Position numbers and translations under genes: made by a program. A stretch of 13,683 nt of DNA, taken from the NCBI GenBank assembly GCA_028565715.1, contig JAOXYC010141108.1, forward strand, positions 1 to 13,683. The letters run 5' to 3'. Below the pieces are notes generated by a model. It made no database searches and was not told the origin of the DNA. It worked only from the letters and a program-made list of their open reading frames with translations. Origin of the DNA: Phoronis pallida. Lineage: Eukaryota > Phoronida > Phoronidae. Shown here piece by piece: positions 7,826-13,683 of the stretch (position 1 is its first letter; each line of letters opens with the position of its first letter).

Positions 7826-8693
7826 ATGGAAAGTGATGACTCAACACATAGCAGACGACATTCATCATTTGTTGGCAAAGTATCGTCTGCTTCTGCATTT
7901 ATGAGCGCAATGAACAGGAATGAGCAGACATCCAATTCAGGATTTCAAAAGCGTGGCTTCAAGCGGCAAGGCTCTACAATGAATATTAATCCTTATGCAC
8001 AAGTTGAGCCATCAACACAAGGGTTTGCCGCTCCTGGTGAAATGAGATTTAACCTCAAACTTGCACAAAGTCAATCACCCATGCGTAATGTTTCTGAATT
8101 TAATCAACCCATGTCACCACAGAAAGTCAGACTTGGAAGTCAAAGTTCTCTTAATTCACGACAAATGCCTACTTCACCCATCCATGGAGCTTTTGAATAC
8201 AATGAATATACACCCGTGCAACAAATAGCACAGCAGCCGTCTCAGAATGGATCCCCGATGAGACAGAGAAAGGGCAGTCAATCATCTATCTCATCAAGAC
8301 AAAAACCAGAGGGTGGTATGGGTTACCGTGACAACCAAGAAGATGTTTTTATGGAACAACCTCGTCAGATGTTTGGTAATGAGTATGTGCCTGCGCAGTT
8401 GGTCGGAGCGCAGACAGATATGGGTTCACAACCTTTAAAAAAACATGGATTTGTTTATCGCAACCGATCTTCAAGTAGCCAATCAATTGTGCGTCGTGAT
8501 TCACTTTCACAAACGTCACCAGTGCGAGCCCCTAATTACGCCCAACAATACCAAAGTCAAGTTCAAGGTCAAATTCAAGGTCAAACTCAAGGTCAATTCT
8601 ACACTGGTGAACACAGTAGTCCAAGAAGAAGAGCCAGTGTTCTAGATAATGGCTCTCCGACCAAACAAAGATTGGAGACAGTCTTAGAAACTG
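7826..8693 (+). CDS. Unit B exon 1: S/Q-rich N-terminus
   Basis: Starts at ATG in an excellent context (CAACCATGG); an in-frame TAA at 7811-7813 blocks extension upstream. Donor AACTG|GTAAGA, phase 1. Encodes residues 1-289 (MESDDSTHSRRHSSF...). The sequence is disordered, with repeated short motifs: GSQSS[LI]xSRQ at 104 and 150, RRDS ending at Ser226, RRRAS ending at Ser271, several SP pairs, and a QxQG run at 243-257 built from 12-base repeats. A weak internal acceptor at 7880 (GGCAAAG|TAT) would be in the right phase to receive unit A exon 6, but its pyrimidine tract is poor. Confidence 0.8.
8553..8598 (+). repeat. 12-base coding repeat (QxQG)
   Basis: Degenerate CAAGxxCAAGGT units, about 12 bases each, encode a Gln-X-Gln-Gly run. 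This type of repeat is prone to length variation; it keeps the frame because the unit is a multiple of three. Confidence 0.7.
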
Positions 8694-8934
8694 GTAAGAG
8701 AATAATAAAATTCAATATTTTGTTTTTGATATCATTTGTTTTCCTTTACTAAGCTTTAGGTCTGATCATTAAAGTGTTACCTAAAAAAAGTTTAGGATGA
8801 TCAATGAATTCTTAACCTCTTGCAGATGAATTTATATTTGCCCGTAGCATGATTTCATTCCAGTCGTAGTAAATTTTTACAAACAATGCTTTACAGTTCA
8901 TTATATGACTTAATAGCCATCTTTTTTTTTCAAG

Positions 8935-9885
8935 GGTCACCAAGCCGAGGTATCGCAAAATTCAACTTCAGTGAAATGCAAGCATCTAATCGTGGTATTA
9001 CCCTGCCACCCAAGATGCGAAGTGTCAAAGTTCAGCCTAAGAAAATTCGAAAGTTTTCCTTCTATAAGGTTGCCTCTCAAATTCTAATTTATCTTAGAAT
9101 GCAATCAGCAATGTCTTTGGGATTTGAAGATAAAGATAAAACTGAAACTAAAAAACGTATAATGAATTGGGAAATGATTAAAGCAATTCAAGTATTTAAG
9201 AAAGGAAAACCCAAAAAAACAATAGACGAGGAGCAGGAGGAAGAAAAATCTAATCGGTTCAGTTTCAAACAAGCGGCCAGAATGATACAGCAGTATATAT
9301 CTATGACAAAAATGATGAAGAAATCGAAAAATCAAGAAAGTGGAAAATCGGGTGGAAATGAAGTGGTTATCAACTGGAAGAAACTGCGGTCCATTCAAGA
9401 GGTTCAGGCGATGGGACGACAGAAGAACAAGTACCAGGATATGATTGCAATGTTGCAAAGATCACCAGAGAAAGTTTGTCAACAGTTGAACACCAGAAGG
9501 TTATCTGTATCAGATTCCCAGCAAAATGCCAATATGGCTGCCAACATGTCTGCTAGTGTTCAACCTAATATGGCTGACAATAAAGCACCAGGTTTTTCAA
9601 CTATATCTGGTATGAAGGCATCCTTTAGAAAAGGCAGTTTCCAGTATTCCCCAATGCCTGTGTCACAAGTCTCCCAAAATGCAACTTTTGCACCTAATCA
9701 AGTTAATCAAGTCAATCAAGTAAATCAAGCCATGGGGCCAAGAAGTGTGACTTGGACGCCAGGTGGGATGATGGCAAAGGCGAATGCCATATCAATGACA
9801 CAGCAAACATTACAGATGGGTAGAGATAGTGGGCCAATCATTCATGATGGAACGATCTTTGATGGCCAGTCTGTGCTGAGCTTGG
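8935..9885 (+). CDS. Unit B exon 2: duplicated FSF...NW region
   Basis: A 951-base symmetric 1-1 exon; acceptor TTTTTTTTCAAG|GG completes Gly290, donor TTGG|GTAGAG. Encodes residues 290-606. Two basic, partly helical units align without gaps at the start: FSFYKVASQILIYLRMQSAM (330-349) and FSFKQAARMIQQYISMTKMM (398-417). Both are followed 38-39 residues after the first Phe by NW-x-x-[IL]-[KR]-[AS]-IQ (367 and 436). Between them lie acidic/basic low-complexity runs. After them come RRLS (near residue 478), RKGS ending at Ser524 and NQV repeats (544-555). I do not recognise a named domain; the units resemble amphipathic helices. Confidence 0.85.
9696..9731 (+). repeat. 9-base coding repeat (NQV)x4
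   Basis: Four direct 9-base units, AATCAAGT[TCA] with the last ending GCC, encode NQVNQVNQVNQA. The third codon position already varies, so the array is not brand new. Confidence 0.85.
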
Positions 9886-10876
9886 GTAGAGGTTGGTTAC
9901 TTGTGTAGAAAGCAAATGTAGATTAGACTTGTTGATATGGTGTAGATGTCACAAAGTAGTTGTCGTAATTTGTATATCACATTTGATTTAAATGGCATTT
10001 TTGCTTTATTAATTTTTTTTCTAGTGAAACATTTGAAATTGCACATACAGGCTTTTGAGCGTAAGTTTGTTGGGTTTGTGATGTTAACACCTTGCAAATT
10101 TAGTCAAATACTACTAACTTATGATTATGTATCGTTACACTCTGGTATAATTGGAAAACATTTTTTCTTTTATTCGTTTCAAGATATTTTGTTAATGTGT
10201 ATTACGCACGGTTTGTTAAAAGTATCATAAAAAATCAAATAATTTAATATGTAATTATCACAAAAACTAGTAAAGAAATGAAAGTTTTCACTTAATTCCA
10301 TTGTTTTACTCTGTTGTGTAAAAGTTTGAACTACCTAGAATAATTGGTTTCTCAAGTGTACCGTAATGTGGTATTTGCACTCATTTTTTTAGTTTGTACA
10401 TGTTTATTATTTATTCATTGCTTACACCATTGATTGTTGTCACGGTAACTTAGGTCTGATTAAATACATTATGTAGTCACGGTATTCCAGATAGTGATTG
10501 TCATTGTGTAGAGAAACACATTCTCGGGATTTGTGAATGGAATTCATTGAGGTTTTGACCCTCACTTTTTATTGTCAAAAACGTTTAGTGGTTTTCGTGA
10601 GTGTTCTACATGAATTATTTCAAATTTCCTTTTTCTAAATTTTTGATACAGTGAAACATTTTGTTTATTTTTTAAAAAAGTTGTGACACTTAATCATCGG
10701 CATGCCAAAAACTATCAGCAATCTTATTGTTTCTGAATTTTCTCCATAAACTATTTCAAATTCTTATCTCTACTTTATGTGAAAGTTACATGGCAGAAAT
10801 TTTTTTTCAGCCAAGTTTTTTTAAGCGAAAGTAAACATTTTTGCTAATTTTAAATGTTTTCCCTCGTTTCCTCTAG
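9886..10876 (+). other. Unit B intron 2
   Basis: GT-AG intron of 991 bases, TTGG|GTAGAG to CCTCTAG|AGGAC. AT-rich. I find no embedded gene or repeat; the coding frame of the preceding exon stops 20 bases into the intron. Confidence 0.7.
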
Positions 10877-11103
10877 AGGACAGCACTGATCATGGTCATC
10901 AAATTGAAGGTGGCAGCACTGTAGTAGCAGACAGTGTGGGGCAGGCGAGTCATGTTCATGGTGCCGAAGTGAGCGTCCAATCAGAAGCTAGCTTAGATGG
11001 TGAGGAGGAGGAGTTTATGTTTATTGATGGCACTCAAGAACCCTGGGAACATGGGCGCATGAAGCGTGCGGCTAAAACTACCGTGATTGCTAACAGAATG
11101 CAG
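10877..11103 (+). CDS. Unit B exon 3: acidic linker
   Basis: Acceptor TCCTCTAG|AG completes Glu607; donor ATGCAG|GTTAGT, phase 0. Encodes residues 607-682: EDSTDHGHQIEGG..., SVQSEASLDGEEEEFMFIDG, then the basic RMKRAAKTTVIANRMQ. The acceptor lies inside the perfect 12-base palindrome TCCTCTAGAGGA. Probably an unstructured linker; no domain is recognised. Confidence 0.8.
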
Positions 11104-11429
11104 GTTAGTTTATTTAAATCCAGGTTCTCAATAGTTTCATTACCTGAGGACCAGTTATTATGCAAACCCATTTATAAAGGCCATTAAATGTTATAACATT
11201 TCTGCAGATATGACAGATTTGAAATGACTTCTCTAACTTTTGAAAAGGTTACATTGAGTCAATCTGGGCATATAGTTGCCAGACTTGTGTAGCATATTGA
11301 AAATATTTTTTAAACCTTTACAACATTTTTCAGTACATTTGCCAAGAAAAATGTTACTGCAGATGTATCTGTAATCAGTACCATAAGTTGTAAATTCAGA
11401 ATTGATGTTTCGTTATATATTTGATATAG
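11104..11429 (+). other. Unit B intron 3
   Basis: GT-AG intron of 326 bases, CAG|GTTAGT to TTGATATAG|AACAAG. The acceptor is weak in pyrimidines, but the next AG (after CCTACAG) would meet a stop at once, so the frame decides. Nothing else is seen. Confidence 0.65.
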
Positions 11430-11557
11430 AACAAGCCTCCTACAGGCAAGACACTGAAGAAAGCTAGACAGCAGGACGATGGGGGTCCTTGTCACGTGGA
11501 GGTCGAAGTTCAAAACGATGCTGATATCATCAGGCACAAAAGACGTCACAAATCACA
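11430..11557 (+). CDS. Unit B exon 4: basic linker
   Basis: Phase 0 in, phase 2 out; donor TCACA|GTAAGT. Encodes residues 683-724: NKPPTGKTLKKARQQDDGG, then an acidic VEVEVQNDAD segment, then RHKRRHKS. The basic end continues across the splice into exon 5, and this continuity supports the junction. Confidence 0.8.
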
Positions 11558-12229
11558 GTAAGTTACCTCGTCTGATGAGATATATCTGATTGGTGGTTGT
11601 ATAAGTTTTCGTTTTAATATCCAAATTTGCAAATTCTTGAATTTAGCATTTTCAAAAAAATGTAATGAATTTGACTGGCTCATGTGTTTTTTGACACCAA
11701 ATGAGTCCAAGTCTATTGAAGGTTTTAAAAGTGACACAGACAAATAGACAGCACCAGTCTTACCAGTTTTATTCTCCTCATGAAGAAAAATATGGGGAAA
11801 TGTCGGCAAAGAGCATTATTGATGACTGAATGATTTCTAATTCTCTATGTCTCAGTGTAATTAATTAATGATCCTGCAGGTGAATTGTGTTTTAACATGC
11901 AATTCTATTGATTGGCTCGTTAACATATTATAGGAAAAATTAAGACAGATATCTTGATCTTGAATTTAATGGATACTGTTATCAAAATAAAATAAGTTAG
12001 ATTGAAAATGCAACTACATTCTGCAACATACACTGATTTTATTTTTTCATCAAAATGTCAATTTTGTTGATTTTTTTTACAAATTAAAGGGAATAGGAAA
12101 CCATTCTTGTGTTGAAAAGTTTGCAGCCAGACTTAAAGCCTAACTGTAACAGCTTAATTAGTTAACTTAAAAATGTTCTGAATATTTTCATATGAAAAAC
12201 AAATAATTATTATCATCAATTTTTTCCAG
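11558..12229 (+). other. Unit B intron 4
   Basis: GT-AG intron of 672 bases, CACA|GTAAGT to TTTTTTCCAG|CAAAAG. AT-rich; no feature seen beyond short A/T runs. Confidence 0.7.
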
Positions 12230-12380
12230 CAAAAGAGCCCATAGTCATAGAAGTGACAGTGTAACTGTTGTTGAAGTAGATGATGTAGGAGACATCGGAT
12301 TGGATGATGTTGACGAGACCCCGGCCCCTCATCCAGAACCTGATATACGTGCTGCAGCTTATGTTAATGGACCTCAACAG
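12230..12380 (+). CDS. Unit B exon 5: His/Arg patch and acidic linker
   Basis: Acceptor TTTTTTCCAG|C completes His725; donor CAACAG|GTGGGT, phase 0. Encodes residues 725-775. HKRAHSHRSDS completes the basic patch begun in exon 4 (RHKRRHKS), which resembles a nuclear-import or nucleic-acid-binding cluster. It is followed by a strongly acidic VEVDDVGDIGLDDVDE run and a proline-rich PAPHPEPD spacer. Confidence 0.85.
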
Positions 12381-12806
12381 GTGGGTGAATCATTTCTTCC
12401 ATGATATCAAGGTTCTATTGTTGATAACGACTTTCTCAGTCCAACTGCACTTAAGTGAACAAATCCTACATGTATTTAGTGAGTAATCAAATCAATCAAT
12501 CTTAACTTGTTTTATCAAAAGCTTTGCAAAGGCTCAGAAGGAAATTTGTCAAGAATCTTGGAAATTCGCTGACTTGAGTATAGGATTCTCTGTATTTAAT
12601 ATCAGCTTTTATTTTTTAGAACTGGGCAACTCTGTAAAGATTCTTGGTATAAATTGGCCCATTTCCTTTATGTGTCTGTTAATAGAAAAACAGCCTTTGA
12701 CAGGTATAGCTTTTAAATTCCATTTCTCACATGAAAATGAATTTTTATAGGGGATATAATACAATCACATCATGCTAACTTTGTGTATTCTCATGTATTC
12801 ATCCAG
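12381..12806 (+). other. Unit B intron 5
   Basis: GT-AG intron of 426 bases, CAG|GTGGGT to TTCATCCAG|GGACTG. No embedded feature is supported. Confidence 0.7.
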
Positions 12807-12985
12807 GGACTGATAGATTACAACAGTGTTCTACCAGCACCAGTCATTTCAATAGAACACACAGCGTATGGAGAAATGATACGGTGGCGCCTACCATCGG
12901 AGCCAGACCAAGATTACAACCTTCTGGTGTTCATTGTCAACATAGTGGGGGAACGCTTTGACAAGGTGGTCAATAGTGACCTCAG
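12807..12985 (+). CDS. Unit B exon 6: first half of FN3 domain
   Basis: Acceptor TTCATCCAG|GGA, donor CTCAG|GTTAGT, phase 2. Encodes residues 776-834: GLIDYNSVLPAPVISIEHTA, then the FN3 core strand EMIRWRLP with the conserved Trp, and the DYNLLVFIVNIVGERF strand pair. The PAPVIS(I/L)E start closely resembles GGPVISLE of the unit A FN3 domain, which suggests related domains. Confidence 0.85.
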
Positions 12986-13569
12986 GTTAGTTGGTTGATC
13001 TTGAAATTACATTTGGACACATTATGGTGATTGATATTTATTTCAGAGGCACTGTGTTCTTCGAAAAAAATATGGAACTCTCAACCGTTAATCGAACCTG
13101 GGTCTCCTGTTCTCTACCACTGAACTACTGATCTTGTATTTTCAACCATATGTGATCTCCAATGCTTTACCCATAACAATTGTTTAAACATGTGGTGAAG
13201 AGCAATAGAGGTTAAATAAAAAAAGGCAACAACAGGAATAAATTAATTGAATTTCAAATTTAAGTAATTATTTGCTTTGTATTTCTTTTTTTGAAACTTC
13301 AGACTTTTTCGGTTCGAATAATGTTGGGAAAATGAACAAATTAACTGATGGTTTGACTTTCTAGTTTTGAATTTTTGTGCCTTTCAGGAGAAAAAATAGA
13401 CAATTTGATAGGCAGATCCTCTAGAGGACCTCTGTTCATTATTGTTTGTTAAGATTCTGAACAACGCAGCTAGTGTTTTAGCATATTTTCTTTTACAATC
13501 ATGGTGACAAGTGTTTTGGATTCAAAATTTGATTCTAATCTTATTTCTCATTTTGAAACTTAATTTCAG
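12986..13569 (+). other. Unit B intron 6, with a tRNA/SINE-like fragment
   Basis: GT-AG intron of 584 bases, CAG|GTTAGT to TTAATTTCAG|TTTT. It contains the tRNA-related fragment at 13087-13134 and a perfect palindrome, TCCTCTAGAGGA, at 13417-13428 that also occurs at the exon 3 acceptor (10869-10880). The rest is AT-rich. Confidence 0.65.
13087..13134 (-). repeat. tRNA-derived (SINE-like) fragment
   Basis: On the minus strand there is an A-box-like TAGTTCAGTGGTAGAG followed by a B-box-like GGTTCGATTAAC. These are the two internal RNA polymerase III promoter blocks of tRNA genes. Only about 13 bases separate the two blocks, too few for an anticodon arm, and the T-stem does not pair. It is therefore not a working tRNA gene; a SINE head or degenerate tRNA pseudogene is more likely. 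Confidence 0.5.
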
Positions 13570-13683
13570 TTTTGAGTGTCTGCAGACAGATGGCCCTACA
13601 TCTGTTCCCGCTCTACAGCATTGCTGGAATATCATGGATGACACAGAATGTCTTGTTAAAGGTCTATCTGCTGGCAATACGTA
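13570..13683 (+). CDS. Unit B exon 7 (partial): second half of FN3 domain
   Basis: Acceptor TTAATTTCAG|T completes Ser835. Encodes residues 835-872, SFECLQTDG... to ECLVKGLSAGNT, and runs off the window after two bases (TA) of the next codon. GLSAGNT followed by a codon beginning TA fits the FN3 tyrosine corner (L-x-x-G-x-x-Y), so the exon most likely continues. The alternative, an AC|GTA donor exactly at the edge, is less likely. Confidence 0.8.

Larger units (their letters stand above)
7826..13683 (+). other. Gene unit B: disordered N-terminus, FSF...NW duplication, FN3 domain (3'-partial, 7 exons)
   Basis: Seven exons join into one open frame of about 872 codons that leaves the window inside an FN3 domain. 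The order is: S/Q-rich disordered region (1-290); two copies of an uncharacterised FSF...NW unit (about 329-380 and 397-450); a Q/N/M-rich region with NQV repeats (544-555); an acidic stretch (SLDGEEEEFMFIDG); a His/Arg/Lys-rich patch (717-732); an acidic D/V-rich linker; and an FN3 domain from about 785. No signal peptide or transmembrane segment is visible. An intracellular scaffold function is inferred from domain make-up. It shares FN3 plus disordered-linker architecture with unit A, and may be the C-terminal half of the same gene. Confidence 0.7.

Noticed and set aside
7880-7881. Acceptor at GGCAAAG|TAT joining unit A exon 6 into unit B exon 1
   Set aside because: Phase fits, but the pyrimidine tract is poor compared with the very strong acceptor at 7646; kept only as an alternative.
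7722-7904. 60-codon + frame overlapping the ATG of unit B
   Set aside because: It runs out of frame into the well-supported exon and has no acceptor or motif.
9105-9458. 117-codon minus-strand frame rich in Phe/Leu/His
   Set aside because: It is the complement of the lysine/glutamate-rich exon 2 of unit B, which automatically reads as Phe/Leu on the other strand.
9946-10230. 94-codon + frame in unit B intron 2
   Set aside because: Lies wholly in a phase-consistent intron; composition is that of T-rich DNA, and no splice sites connect it.
13087-13134. A functional tRNA gene
   Set aside because: A- and B-boxes are too close for an anticodon arm, the T-stem does not pair, and no acceptor stem is seen.

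Overview
This is a eukaryotic, multi-exon genomic window, almost certainly from a metazoan. It is AT-rich, the coding DNA is cut into short exons by GT-AG introns of about 0.24 to 2.8 kb, and introns carry poly-pyrimidine acceptors and small non-coding repeats. There are no bacterial-type operons, rRNA genes or CRISPR arrays. The intron sizes, Q/S-rich disordered linkers and tRNA-related and MITE-like debris suggest an invertebrate, perhaps a lophotrochozoan such as a mollusc; that placement is a guess. All coding exons lie on the + strand.

Unit A (1..7678, seven exons, 5' end outside or at the window edge): joining 1-162, 584-683, 1868-2032, 2345-3151, 5934-6119, 6696-6872 and 7647-7678 gives one open frame of 542 residues plus stop, with every splice phase matching. 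It starts with a fibronectin type III (FN3) domain (about residues 7-108), followed by a long polar, disordered region that becomes Q/P/Y-rich and ends in four tyrosines. A canonical AATAAA lies 29 bases after the stop.

Unit B (7826..13683, seven exons, running off the right edge): joining 7826-8693, 8935-9885, 10877-11103, 11430-11557, 12230-12380, 12807-12985 and 13570-13683 gives about 872 codons. It has an S/Q-rich disordered N-terminus with repeated basophilic-kinase-type motifs. A pair of diverged internal repeats (FSF...NW) follows, which I do not recognise as a named domain. Then come an acidic and a His/Arg/Lys-rich linker, and an FN3 domain cut by the window end.

Only 147 bases separate the stop of A from the ATG of B. 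The two units may be separate neighbouring genes, or one gene with an internal polyadenylation site and an internal start. Joining exon 6 directly to exon 9 is phase-compatible, so a fused FN3-linker-FN3 protein is possible.

Non-coding structure: a decayed but still in-frame tandem copy of the first FN3 exon (221-321); a 142/148-bp MITE-like element present twice in opposite orientation (712-853 in intron 2, 7415-7562 in intron 6), bracketing exons 3-6; a 241-bp fold-back with arms of about 115 bp in intron 2 (1250-1490); and a minus-strand tRNA/SINE-like fragment in the last intron (about 13087-13134). The 2.8-kb intron 4 holds no exon I can support, but its first 160 bases are open in frame and would encode a hydrophobic tail if retained.
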